Shown here: in pieces, positions 22,614 through 30,456 of the stretch
Layout of the letters: every line of letters starts with the position of its first letter
Numbering within the stretch: position 1 is the first letter of the stretch
Assembly: GCA_900757505.1 (NCBI GenBank)
Contig: CAAEOE010000008.1
Coordinates: 1-45,297 of the forward strand
From: an uncultured Collinsella sp.
GTDB taxonomy: Bacteria; Actinomycetota; Coriobacteriia; Coriobacteriales; Coriobacteriaceae
Direction: 5' to 3'
DNA length: 45,297 nucleotides
Notes under the pieces: generated by a model
Told to the model about the DNA's origin: nothing
Database searches by the model: none
The model's input: the letters and a program-made list of their open reading frames with translations, nothing else
Position numbers and translations under genes: made by a program

Positions 22614-23948
22614 ATGAGCACACAGACCGAGCCCAAGCTCGTCACGCAAATCGACTTCGCCCGTGCCGGGCAGATCACGCCGCAGATGAAGGAAGTCGCC
22701 GAGCGCGAGCATCGCGACCCCGAGTACATCCGCGAGCGCGTGGCCGACGGCCGCATCGCCATTCCCGCCAACATCGTGCATATCAAAAAGGGCATGCGCG
22801 CCTTTGGCGTCGGTGAGGGCCTGTCCACCAAGGTCAACGTCAACCTGGGCATCTCGGGCGACAAGGCCGATGCCGCCGAGGAATGGAAGAAGGTCAAGAT
22901 CGCTGAGGACTTTGGCGCCGACGCCATCATGGACCTCTCCAACTCGGGCAAGACGCGTCAGTTCCGCCAGCAGCTCATCGACGAGACCCCGCTCATGGTG
23001 GGCACCGTCCCCATGTACGACGCCATCGGCTACATGGAAAAGCCGCTGGTCAAGCTTACCAAGGACGACCTGTTCGAGGTCGTGCGCGCGCACGCCGAGG
23101 ACGGCGTGGACTTTATGACCATCCACTGCGGCATCAACAAGTCGGTCACCAAGACCTTTAAGGAGACCGGCCGCCTCATGAACATCGTGAGCCGCGGCGG
23201 CTCGCTGCTGTTTGGCTGGATGGAGGTCACCGGCAACGAGAACCCCTTCTATGAGTTCTACGATGAGTTGCTCGAGATTTGCCACGAGTACGACGTGACG
23301 ATTTCGCTCGGCGACTCCTGCCGCCCGGGCTGCCTCTACGACTCCAACGACGCCACCGAGACCGCCGAGATGATCGAGCTGGGCAAGCTATGCAAGCGTG
23401 CTTGGGCCGCCGGCGTACAGGTCATGGTCGAGGGCCCGGGTCACATGGCGCTCGACGAGATCGCCGCCAACATGAAACTGCAGAAACGCCTGTGCCACAA
23501 CGCCCCGTTCTATGTGCTCGGGCCGCTGGTGACCGATATCGGCGTGGGCTACGACCACATCACCGCTGCCATCGGCGGCGCTATCTCCGCCAGTTCCGGC
23601 GCCGACTTCCTGTGCTACGTGACACCGGCCGAGCACCTATGCCTGCCTAACGCTCAGGATGTGCTCGACGGCCTCATGGCCACCAAGATCGCCGCACACG
23701 CCGCCGACATCGCCAAAAAGGTGCCCCACGCCCGCGACATGGACGACAAGATGGGCCAGGCACGCCGCAAGCTCGACTGGGACGCCATGTGGAAGTGCGC
23801 ACTCGACCCGGTTACGGGCAAGAAGCGCTACGAGGAGTCCCCCGCCGCCACCGAGGGCACTTGCACCATGTGTGGCAAGATGTGCGCCGTCCGCACCGTC
23901 AACAAGATCTTCGAGGGCACCACGATCGACCTCGGCATGGAGGACTAG
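22614..23948 (+). CDS. thiC: Phosphomethylpyrimidine synthase ThiC
   Basis: This 444-residue radical SAM enzyme is of the short form found in anaerobes. It has GVGEGLSTKVNVNLGISGDK, MDLSNSGKTRQFRQQLID (shown in part), ISLGDSCRPGCLYDS, VEGPGHMALDEIAAN and LGPLVTDIGVGYDHITAAIG. The Fe-S cluster cysteines are C417, C420 and C424 in CTMCGKMC near the end; the CX2CX3C spacing is the clostridial-type variant. It turns aminoimidazole ribotide into HMP-phosphate for thiamine synthesis. The start at 22614 is set by GGGAG 8 nt upstream, inside the riboswitch; the ATG eight codons earlier lies within the aptamer. thiD follows 182 nt later. Confidence 0.96.
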   Translation: MSTQTEPKLVTQIDFARAGQITPQMKEVAEREHRDPEYIRERVADGRIAIPANIVHIKKGMRAFGVGEGLSTKVNVNLGISGDKADAAEEWKKVKIAEDFGADAIMDLSNSGKTRQFRQQLIDETPLMVGTVPMYDAIGYMEKPLVKLTKDDLFEVVRAHAEDGVDFMTIHCGINKSVTKTFKETGRLMNIVSRGGSLLFGWMEVTGNENPFYEFYDELLEICHEYDVTISLGDSCRPGCLYDSNDATETAEMIELGKLCKRAWAAGVQVMVEGPGHMALDEIAANMKLQKRLCHNAPFYVLGPLVTDIGVGYDHITAAIGGAISASSGADFLCYVTPAEHLCLPNAQDVLDGLMATKIAAHAADIAKKVPHARDMDDKMGQARRKLDWDAMWKCALDPVTGKKRYEESPAATEGTCTMCGKMCAVRTVNKIFEGTTIDLGMED

Positions 23949-24043
23949 CCCTGTCGCTGCGGCCGCTTCTGGCGACGAGCTGGCGCCTGTCAATTGTTGA
24001 CGTGTGAACATTTGCTTACATTTGCGTAAAGATTGCATCGCCC

Positions 24044-24084
24044 GCCCGGGTTCGGCATAGAGTCGGCCCGGGCATCTTTATAAT
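24044..24084 (+). promoter_or_regulatory. Dyad and -10 box ahead of thiD
   Basis: GCCCGGG (24044-24050) and CCCGGGC (24067-24073) form an inverted repeat directly before TATAAT at 24079-24084. The gene starts 46 nt later. thiD thus seems to have its own promoter; the dyad may be an operator or the thiC terminator. No second TPP element is present. Confidence 0.4.
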
Positions 24085-24130
24085 GCTGGCTTAAAGACCC
24101 ATTTGATTCCGACCGAACAAGGGAGCGAAC

Positions 24131-24961
24131 ATGGATCGCAGTAAGGTACCTGCCGTTCTATCCATCGCAGGATCCGACTCCAGCGGTGGCGCCGGCATTC
24201 AGGCCGACATCAAGACCATCACGGCGCACCGCCTGTATGCCGAGACGGCCATCACTGCTATCACCGCACAGAACACCTTGGGTGTCACCGCCGTGCAGAA
24301 CATCTCCCCGGATATTGTCGCGGCGCAGATCGATGCCGTTTTTGACGATATTCGACCCAGCGCCGTCAAAATCGGCATGGTTTCCTCTGCCGAGATTATC
24401 GAGGTTATCGCCGACCGCTTGAGCGCCTGGAACGCGACAAACGTGGTCGTCGACCCCGTCATGGTAGCCACCTCGGGCGCACGGCTGATTACCGAAGATG
24501 CCGCCGAGGCGCTCACCCGCCGCCTGTTCCCACTAGCAACCGTCATCACGCCCAATATTCCCGAGGCCATGGCCCTGCTTGACTACGAGGTCGACTCCGA
24601 GCGCACACAGCAAAATGCTGCCATGCTCCTCACCCGCCGCTTTGGTTGCGCATCCCTCGTTAAGGGTGGGCATCTTGTCAACGAGGCTAACGATGTATTG
24701 GCCGAACCCGCGCCACTCGATGACGAGGGCAACCATCTGGGCGATCCGCTCACCACGTGGTTCCGCCACAAGCGCATCGAGACCGACAACACACACGGCA
24801 CCGGCTGCACGCTTTCGTCCGCCATCGCCTGCGCGCTGGCCCAGGGCATGGATCTTGCCGACGCCGTCAACGGCGGCAAGGCCTACCTAACCGGCGCTCT
24901 GGCCGCCGGCCTGAACATGGGCAAAGGCTCCGGCCCCGTCAATCACATGTGGCAATATTAA
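24131..24961 (+). CDS. thiD: Hydroxymethylpyrimidine (phosphate) kinase
   Basis: This 276-residue ribokinase-fold enzyme has the N-terminal GSDSSGGAGIQADIKT substrate site, VVVDPVMVATSGARL, TPNIPEAMALL and the C-terminal anion hole DNTHGTGCTLSSAIA. It phosphorylates HMP and HMP-P to HMP-PP, the step after ThiC in thiamine synthesis. Length is typical (about 265-275). AAGGGAG lies 5 nt before the ATG. It lies on the same strand as thiC but 182 nt away with its own -10 box. A hairpin of 9 bp (24981-25007) and a tandem palindromic repeat follow. Confidence 0.94.
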   Translation: MDRSKVPAVLSIAGSDSSGGAGIQADIKTITAHRLYAETAITAITAQNTLGVTAVQNISPDIVAAQIDAVFDDIRPSAVKIGMVSSAEIIEVIADRLSAWNATNVVVDPVMVATSGARLITEDAAEALTRRLFPLATVITPNIPEAMALLDYEVDSERTQQNAAMLLTRRFGCASLVKGGHLVNEANDVLAEPAPLDDEGNHLGDPLTTWFRHKRIETDNTHGTGCTLSSAIACALAQGMDLADAVNGGKAYLTGALAAGLNMGKGSGPVNHMWQY

Positions 24962-24980
24962 GATTCGCAGCCCAAAACCG

Positions 24981-25007
24981 CCGCAAAGGGGACAGGCACC
25001 TTTGCGG
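24981..25007 (+). terminator. Hairpin after thiD
   Basis: CCGCAAAGG (24981-24989) pairs with CCTTTGCGG (24999-25007) around a 9-nt loop GGACAGGCA. No T-run follows, so termination would be weak; it may belong to another dispersed repeat. Confidence 0.4.
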
Positions 25008-25026
25008 TGGCTCCCACAAACATCTC

Positions 25027-25165
25027 GATCTGTAACAGTAACTCGGCAAAATCGACCCTAGATGTTACAGATCAAGACAAACAATCGATATCGACCTAAA
25101 TAATCTTAATCTGTAACATCTAGCCCGTTTTCGGCCTTGGAACTGTTACAGATCAAGACAAACAA
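25027..25165. repeat. REPIN-like tandem of two palindromes
   Basis: GATCTGTAACA (25027-25037) pairs with TGTTACAGATC (25063-25073), and ATCTGTAACA (25109-25118) with TGTTACAGAT (25144-25153). Each right arm begins an identical 22-nt block (25063-25084 and 25144-25165), an 81-nt period. The 25-nt centre of the second palindrome (TCTAGCCCG...) resembles the reverse complement of the first centre. The unit is AT-rich and non-coding, between the convergent ends of thiD and the SGNH gene. Confidence 0.75.
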
Positions 25166-25213
25166 ACGAAACAAGCCCCCGCAAGGGGAACTCTGTGGTG
25201 GTTTGGGGCCGTG

Positions 25214-25873
25214 CTACTCACCGAGCATCTCTTGGAGCTTGGCTGCCACGGCATGTCCCAAGCTCTCGTGGCTTTCGGGCATCATATGCAGATAGTCGAT
25301 ATCGCCCGGCTCGGCAAACTCGGCGGCATTCAAAAAGTCGCAGCCAAACTGCTCGGCCACGTGCGCATAGTACTCGCCAAAATGTTCAGATGCCTCGACG
25401 GAACGCTCGTCAAAATCGGTCATATATACATCGGCGATCTGCGGCTTGATCTTGATAGGAGCCATCAGCAGGATGCGCGGGCAAGGCGCAGCGTCGGTCC
25501 ACGGAAACGCGCGGCCGGCGCGAATCAGCGCCATGGCGCCACGGGCGATATCGGAAGCTGTCACGTTAAAGACCGTCTTACAGTCGTTGGTGCCCAGCAT
25601 GATCACAATGGCGTCCAGCGGCTTATGGGCCTCGAGCAGCATCGGAAGCGCGCGAATGCCGTTGAGGTTAGTGTCCAGATGGCACATGTCGTCGCGTACC
25701 GTCGTGCGGCCGTTGAGGCCTTCTTCAATTACATGCCAGCCCTCGCCTAAGTCACGTTGGACCACGCCACACCAGCGCACATCCTGCGCATAGCGCACCG
25801 CGGTACCGTCGCGCATGCCCGCCGGATCATAGCCATAGGTGTTGCTGTCACCAAAGCACAGAACGTTTTTCAT
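25214..25873 (-). CDS. SGNH/GDSL-family hydrolase (arylesterase-like)
   Basis: This 219-residue protein has block I VLCFGDSNTYGYDP with the catalytic serine at about residue 10, block III IVIMLGTNDCK with the GxND oxyanion-hole pair, and the catalytic histidine near the C-terminus in HMMPESHESLGHAVA. There is no signal peptide, so it acts in the cytosol, probably on small esters (acetyl or aryl esters or acyl-sugars); the substrate is unknown. Length fits the cytosolic arylesterase-type group. GAGGAG lies 6 nt before the ATG. It follows the PARG-type gene on the minus strand, separated by a terminator, so co-transcription is unlikely. Confidence 0.85.
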   Translation of the reverse strand: MKNVLCFGDSNTYGYDPAGMRDGTAVRYAQDVRWCGVVQRDLGEGWHVIEEGLNGRTTVRDDMCHLDTNLNGIRALPMLLEAHKPLDAIVIMLGTNDCKTVFNVTASDIARGAMALIRAGRAFPWTDAAPCPRILLMAPIKIKPQIADVYMTDFDERSVEASEHFGEYYAHVAEQFGCDFLNAAEFAEPGDIDYLHMMPESHESLGHAVAAKLQEMLGE

Positions 25874-25896
25874 CTTGAGCTCCTCATTCAGTAAAA

Positions 25897-25928
25897 AGCC
25901 GACGGGGGCAACCCCTCCCGTCGGCTTG
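25897..25928 (-). terminator. Terminator of the PARG-type gene
   Basis: AAGCCGACGGG (25897-25907) pairs with CCCGTCGGCTT (25918-25928); TTTTTACTG follows on the minus strand. Confidence 0.8.
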
Positions 25929-25951
25929 GCATATCACATCGCGCGCACCGC

Positions 25952-27091
25952 TTACAGGTACTTGCGCCAGTCATCCTCGTCCTCATCATCCTCGACTGCT
26001 GTCTGGGCCTGCTCGGCGGCGCGAGCGGCTGCGGCGCGGGCGGCAACCTGGGCATAGGACTCCTCGTTGCGCTCGGGGAAGTTTGCCAGCACGTGCTCGA
26101 ACTTGGCAAAGTCCTCATCCCAGCGCGTAGAGGGCACGGCAAAGAAGACCTGCTTGACCTTGAAGTCGCCCGACGCGAGCTCCTTGCGGAAGAGCTCGGC
26201 CACGGCCTCGGCATCAAAGCCGTTGTTCTCGCAGCCCCAAGCACCCAGCACGAGCTTCTCGCGACCAAGCTCATCGCAGATGGCAAGGACAAAGCGGATG
26301 CGGTCGCGCAGGGCATCCAGCAGAGCATCGTCGCTCACGCGATACTCCTGGCGGGCGCGCCTAACGTTGGGCGCGGCGGCCACGATCACGTCGGCGTATG
26401 CATGCACGTGGTTGCGGTCGAAGCGCACCGCAGGCACCACCAGCGCACGGTTGCGGTAGAGCTCGCAGTTGATGTTGCGGCGACGGTTCTCGCCGTACCA
26501 CTTACGCTGCTTATCGAGAACGTTGTACAGATACGAATCGGCGCACAGCGTGGCCTCCTGGCCCAGATAACCCTGAATATATCCACCGCCCGGATTGGTA
26601 AACGAGGCAAAGGCGAGCACGGCCATGTCGCAGAACTGCGCATAGCCGCGACCGTTATCGAGGATTGCCTGCGTGGCGGAGGCATCAAGCACAGTGACCT
26701 CGGGCAGGACCGGAGCGGGCTCCTCAGCAGCAGGCGCGGACTCGACTTCGTCGGTCTCCTCTGCGGGCGCAGGTTCAGCCGCAACCTCAGCCTCGGCGGA
26801 CGCAACCTCAGCCTCGGCGGACGCAACCTCAGCGGACTCAGACTCCTCGGCAACCGGCTCCTCGGCAGCCGCAGCCTTCTGGGCCTTGGCCTTCATCGCC
26901 GCGACAAAGCCGGCAGGCATACCGTCGAATTCGCGAACGCCGGCAAGCGAGCGCTCGATATCCTTGGCACACGCCTCGGACACAGTTGCCACGTGACGCT
27001 CGGCGGCCTTGGCGCGGGCCTCGCGCTTGGGGTTGGGCTGTCCCGCGCGGTTGGGCCTGCGGTTACGGTTCCTGTTGTCGACGTCTGCCAT
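25952..27091 (-). CDS. TIGR02452-type (microbial PARG / macrodomain) protein with altered catalytic motif and Ala/Glu-rich linker
   Basis: This 379-residue protein has three parts. Residues 1-75 are basic and soluble (NRNRNRRPNRAGQPNPKRE). Residues 75-130 form an Ala/Glu/Pro-rich, probably disordered linker with a duplicated EVASAEA heptad. From about 132 comes a macrodomain of the microbial poly(ADP-ribose) glycohydrolase type. The signature FASFTNPGGGYIQGYLGQEA (residues 161-180) matches the GGG-X7-QEE motif except that the second, catalytic glutamate is alanine (A180). YRNRALVVPAVRF and LGAWGCENNGFD are further family segments. It may bind ADP-ribose without cleaving it, or act by another residue. 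It ends in an acidic tail. AAAGGTGG lies 6 nt before the ATG. Confidence 0.78.
   Translation of the reverse strand: MADVDNRNRNRRPNRAGQPNPKREARAKAAERHVATVSEACAKDIERSLAGVREFDGMPAGFVAAMKAKAQKAAAAEEPVAEESESAEVASAEAEVASAEAEVAAEPAPAEETDEVESAPAAEEPAPVLPEVTVLDASATQAILDNGRGYAQFCDMAVLAFASFTNPGGGYIQGYLGQEATLCADSYLYNVLDKQRKWYGENRRRNINCELYRNRALVVPAVRFDRNHVHAYADVIVAAAPNVRRARQEYRVSDDALLDALRDRIRFVLAICDELGREKLVLGAWGCENNGFDAEAVAELFRKELASGDFKVKQVFFAVPSTRWDEDFAKFEHVLANFPERNEESYAQVAARAAAARAAEQAQTAVEDDEDEDDWRKYL
26781..26822 (-). repeat. Two tandem 21-bp repeats within the PARG-type gene
   Basis: GCAACCTCAGCCTCGGCGGA begins an exact 21-nt unit present at 26781-26801 and 26802-26822, with a partial third copy after it. 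It encodes the repeated EVASAEA of the linker and keeps the frame. Confidence 0.85.
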
Positions 27092-27163
27092 ACGTGGCCA
27101 CCTTTCCTGTCGCTGCCGCTATCGGCTTTTTCCCATCCATGATACCCCGCCGCGCACAAAAAA

Positions 27164-27183
27164 GACGGCCCCGCAGGACCGCC
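27164..27183 (-). terminator. Terminator of the Bax-inhibitor-1-like gene
   Basis: An 8-bp stem with G-U pairs (GGCGGTCC/GGGCCGTC on the minus strand), loop TGCG, followed by TTTTTTG. Confidence 0.6.
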
Positions 27184-27232
27184 TTTCGCATCGTTTTACC
27201 GCGTCCGACAAGAAACGCTGCAATCCCCCGCG

Positions 27233-27928
27233 CTAGTCGCGACGACCGAGGATGTTCAGGATGCGCAGGAACACGTTGATAATGTCCACGAACAGGTTGG
27301 ACGCCATGAGCACCGCATTGGGCAGCGTGGGTGGCACCGTCGTGGCAACATAGGTGTCGTAACCAATAAAGCCGGCGAACACCACGATCACGATCAGGTC
27401 GGTGATGGTCTGCGAGACGCCCATGAACATCAGCACGATCTCAACCAGAATCGTGGCGAGCAGAATGCCAAAACCGATGCCATATACGCGCTGGAAAAAC
27501 TTGGGGAACGTCACGCCCAAGGCGCCAAAGACAAAGGTGATGGCGGCCGTGGCGATAAAGGCAGTGTTGATGGTGGGCAGGTCGTAGTTGGCAAGGCCAA
27601 ACGACGCGGTCAGGCCAAAGGTACTCGCAAAGATTACGTAGCCCACAAGGGACAGGCCCACGGACTGCTTGCTGGCGGCAGCTGACATCATGACGATGCC
27701 GACAATGGTCAGGATAAACGAGCCAAAAACCAGCGGCAGGGCGGCCCCGCTCATCATCATGCGCGCAAACGACATGGTGCTCGTAAAGTAGGCGCCGGCG
27801 CCCATGGCGCAAAAGCCCAAGAAGATCAGGGCAGACATGGCGAGATTGTACGCGCGCGGCGACATCTCCTTGGCGCGGCTTGCGCCGGTCTCGACGGGGC
27901 CGTTCTGATAGCCCTGGATATCGTTCAT
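27233..27928 (-). CDS. Bax inhibitor-1 / YccA family membrane protein
   Basis: This 231-residue protein has a polar N-terminus of about 25 residues followed by seven transmembrane helices, the BI-1 (TMBIM) layout. Family pieces are AYNLAMSALIFLGF in helix 1, FGALGVTFPKFF before helix 5, the acidic pair in FIGYDTYVATTV and a final hydrophobic stretch VDIINVFLRILNILGRRD. Bacterial homologues such as YetJ conduct calcium in a pH-dependent way and YccA interacts with FtsH; neither is proven here. AAAGGA lies about 8 nt before the ATG. It is a single-gene unit. Confidence 0.87.
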   Translation of the reverse strand: MNDIQGYQNGPVETGASRAKEMSPRAYNLAMSALIFLGFCAMGAGAYFTSTMSFARMMMSGAALPLVFGSFILTIVGIVMMSAAASKQSVGLSLVGYVIFASTFGLTASFGLANYDLPTINTAFIATAAITFVFGALGVTFPKFFQRVYGIGFGILLATILVEIVLMFMGVSQTITDLIVIVVFAGFIGYDTYVATTVPPTLPNAVLMASNLFVDIINVFLRILNILGRRD

Positions 27929-28012
27929 AGCTTCGTCCTTTCAAAAAGCGCCGCGAATGACGGCGCAGCAGATGACAAGATTCCTACCATTGTACCCGAA
28001 CGCCGTGCGTCC

Positions 28013-28351
28013 CTACCTACGGCGCTCGCCCTCGAGCGTGCGGTCAAACGCCCAGACCCACCAACGCATCACGTGGGCCTGCGAGCCGTCCGGCCGTTCG
28101 CGCGCCTGGTCCTCCAGATACAACTCGGTCGCGTGCCCGCCAAAACGCACCTTATAGGTTGCCGTACGAATGCCGTGAACCGTCAGGCCAAACCCAGTGG
28201 TCGAGACAATCTCGTCAATCGTAAAGCAACGACCGTCGACCCAGCAGACGGTGACCGGCACGACCTGTCCGCCCGCGAGGATGCGAGCCACGACGTCCAC
28301 ATACTGCTTGTGCACGCGCCGAGTTTTGCCATCTGTCTGTCGATATTCCAT
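28013..28351 (-). CDS. Small protein of unknown function (DUF6504-like appearance)
   Basis: A 112-residue protein MEYRQTDGKTRRVHKQ..., ending WWVWAFDRTLEGERRR. Alternating hydrophobic residues (VVPVTVCWVDGRCFTIDEIV, TYKVRFGGHATELYLED) suggest a small beta-barrel. The order of a W-x-DGRxF strand, an ELYLED strand and a final WxWxFD resembles DUF6504-type proteins, which lie near translesion polymerase genes in some actinobacteria; that match is from memory and weak. GGAGG lies just one base before this ATG, closer than usual; an ATG seven codons earlier (28372) is the alternative but lacks a binding site. It has codon use like the rest of the window. Confidence 0.6.
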   Translation of the reverse strand: MEYRQTDGKTRRVHKQYVDVVARILAGGQVVPVTVCWVDGRCFTIDEIVSTTGFGLTVHGIRTATYKVRFGGHATELYLEDQARERPDGSQAHVMRWWVWAFDRTLEGERRR

Positions 28352-28601
28352 GCCTCCTATTATCGAACGCATGTTTGCATGTTGTAAAGCGAACAGGCTG
28401 TGGTTTTGGGGTGTTGGGGCGCGCGCACGTGTCCTCATGGTGTGTTAGCAAAAAGAACACCCACGGTCAACAGGGCTAATATTCATTTTTAGTGCCAAAA
28501 AATTCACTGCTCCCATCAGAACTCGGTAAAGAAACCCGCAGGAGGTGATACGATTTATCATGTTTCTGTAACGTGCCTGCAAACTTCGAGAAAGCCCATA
28601 T

Positions 28602-29651
28602 ATGGACGTAACGTTCTCAACCTTCCTCGGCCAACTTGTGTCGAACCCAGTCCTTGCCGTCACCGTGATCCTCGCGCTCGGCGCCATCTTCGTCAATGGA
28701 TGGACCGACGCACCCAACGCCATCGCGACCTGCGTCACTACGCGTTGCATGCCCGCCCGCGCCGCTATTCTCATGAGTGCCGCATTCAACTTCCTTGGCG
28801 TGCTCATCATGACGCACTTTAACGCGAGCGTCGCCAACACCATCTCCCATATTGTCGACTTTGGAGGAAACAGCACCATGGCGCTCGCCTGTCTGTGCGC
28901 GGCGCTGTTCTCCATCGTCGTCTACGGCGCCACAGCGTCGCGTTTTGGCATCCCCACCTCGCAAAGCCACAGCCTTATCGCCGGCCTGACCGGTGCCGCC
29001 ATCGCCCTCGGCGGTGCGAGCAGCGTCAACGTCCACGAGTGGATGAAGGTCATCTACGGCCTGGCGCTCTCCATCGGTCTGGGCTTTGTCATGGGCTGGG
29101 TCCTGTGCAAGCTCGTCTCGATTCTTTTCGCCGCCGCCAACAGGCGACGTGCCAATGTCTTCTTTAAATACGCTCAGATCGCGAGCGCTGCGGCCATGAG
29201 CTTTATGCACGGCGCGCAGGATGGACAGAAGTTCATCGGCGTGCTCTTTTTAGGCGTGGCCTTTGCCAGCGGCCAGACGAGCGTCGGCGATGCCGGCATC
29301 CCCATCTGGATTATGCTGCTATGCTCGGCCACCATGGGCATCGGCACCAGCGTGGGCGGCGAGCGCATCATCAAGTCCGTTGGCCAGAGCATGGTCAAGC
29401 TCGAAAAGTACCAGGGCTTCTCCGCCGACCTGGCGGGCGCCGCGAACCTGCTGCTTGCCACCCTTACCGGCATCCCCGTGTCCTCCACACACATCAAGAC
29501 CTGCGCCATCATGGGCGTCGGTGCCGTCAAGCGCCTCTCGGCCATCAACTTCGGCGTCGTCAAGGACATGATGTTCACCTGGTTCTTCACCTTCCCCGCC
29601 TGCGGACTCATCAGCTTTGTCATGGCCAAGCTGTTCATGATGTTCCTCTAG
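28602..29651 (+). CDS. pit: PiT-family inorganic phosphate transporter
   Basis: This 349-residue membrane protein has the duplicated PiT signature. The N-terminal half has GAIFVNGWTDAPNAIATCVT and GIPTSQSHSLIAGLTGAA. The C-terminal half has SFMHGAQDGQKFIGVLFLG (the GANDxxK-like repeat) and GIPVSSTHIKTCAIMGVGA. About ten helices are expected. It imports phosphate with H+ or Na+ at low affinity. The immediate upstream sequence GAGAAAG is a weak ribosome site, whereas a perfect AGGAGGTGAT lies 53 nt further up before a three-codon ORF. The DUF47 gene follows after 67 nt, the usual PiT partner, and probably shares the transcript. Confidence 0.93.
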   Translation: MDVTFSTFLGQLVSNPVLAVTVILALGAIFVNGWTDAPNAIATCVTTRCMPARAAILMSAAFNFLGVLIMTHFNASVANTISHIVDFGGNSTMALACLCAALFSIVVYGATASRFGIPTSQSHSLIAGLTGAAIALGGASSVNVHEWMKVIYGLALSIGLGFVMGWVLCKLVSILFAAANRRRANVFFKYAQIASAAAMSFMHGAQDGQKFIGVLFLGVAFASGQTSVGDAGIPIWIMLLCSATMGIGTSVGGERIIKSVGQSMVKLEKYQGFSADLAGAANLLLATLTGIPVSSTHIKTCAIMGVGAVKRLSAINFGVVKDMMFTWFFTFPACGLISFVMAKLFMMFL

Positions 29652-29718
29652 TCAAACCGAACGTCCATCTGGACCGCAACACTTCGCCCACCCGTCTTCA
29701 CCTCGAAAGGACCCACCC

Positions 29719-30342
29719 ATGGCAAAGAAACCCGATTCGTTCTACTTTGACAACTACGTCGCCTGCGCCGACCTTGCTGTCCAGGCCGCAGAGTTGCTCA
29801 TCAAGATTTTCGAGAACTTCGATCCCGCAAAGATTCACGATATGCTCGACAAGATGCATGCGATCGAGCATGCGGCCGACAAGAAGCACCATGAGCTTGA
29901 GGACGCCCTGCTCACCGCCTTTATCACCCCGCTTGAGCGCGAGGATCTGGACCTGATGAGCTGCTCGCTCGACACCGTGCTCGACCGTATCGAGGGCGTC
30001 GTGCAGCGCGTCTACTTCACCAACATCCAGAGCATCCATCCCGATGCCATCGTGATCGCCCACAAGGTGACCGACGCCTGCCGCGCCATGAAAGACCTGA
30101 TGGTCGAGCTGCCTAACTACCGCAAGTCCAAAACGCTGCGCGAGCTCGTCATCCAGATCAACACCATCGAGTCCGAGGCCGACGAGCTCTATATCAACGC
30201 CATGCGTAACCTGCACGTTAACGGCAAGGACCCGCTCGAGGTCATCGCTTGGCGTGACGTGTACGCCTTTCTGGAGTACTGCGCCGACTGCTGCGAGAAT
30301 GTGGCCGATGTCGTGGATTCGATTGTCATGAAGAACAGTTAA
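29719..30342 (+). CDS. DUF47 (PhoU-like) family protein, partner of PiT
   Basis: This 207-residue all-helical protein of the DUF47/TIGR00153 family is distantly related to PhoU. Visible are FENFDPAKIHDMLDKMHAIE, the acidic metal-binding type motif AIEHAADKKHHELED, FITPLEREDLDLMS and a terminal YCADCCENVADVVDSIVMK. Members are found next to PiT permeases and are thought to control phosphate flux. Length is typical (about 205-215). GAAAGGA lies 8 nt before the ATG. The gene is followed by a long inverted-repeat element. Confidence 0.9.
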   Translation: MAKKPDSFYFDNYVACADLAVQAAELLIKIFENFDPAKIHDMLDKMHAIEHAADKKHHELEDALLTAFITPLEREDLDLMSCSLDTVLDRIEGVVQRVYFTNIQSIHPDAIVIAHKVTDACRAMKDLMVELPNYRKSKTLRELVIQINTIESEADELYINAMRNLHVNGKDPLEVIAWRDVYAFLEYCADCCENVADVVDSIVMKNS

Positions 30343-30347
30343 TTGGG

Positions 30348-30456
30348 GGTACGTGTCCCGGCGGCGAAGGGCCGGCCACGGTTTGCTTTCTCACTCCGGC
30401 TGCTTTGCAGAGTCGTTCGAAAGTAAACCGTGGCCGGCCCTTCGCCTTACGTACCA
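30348..30456. repeat. Long GC-rich inverted-repeat element after the PiT/DUF47 unit
   Basis: The main arms GGCGAAGGGCCGGCCACGG... (30363-30390) and its complement (30419-30446) pair over 28 positions with one mismatch. An outer GGTACGT/ACGTACC pair lies a few bases outside. A 28-nt centre (TCACTCCGGCTGCTTTGC...) remains. It starts 20 nt after the DUF47 stop. Layout resembles the element at 16413-16541, but the arm sequence differs. Confidence 0.75.

Noticed and set aside
25027..25165. CRISPR array
   Set aside because: Only two direct copies of 22 nt are present, the spacing segment has palindromic relation to the repeat, and there are no cas genes.
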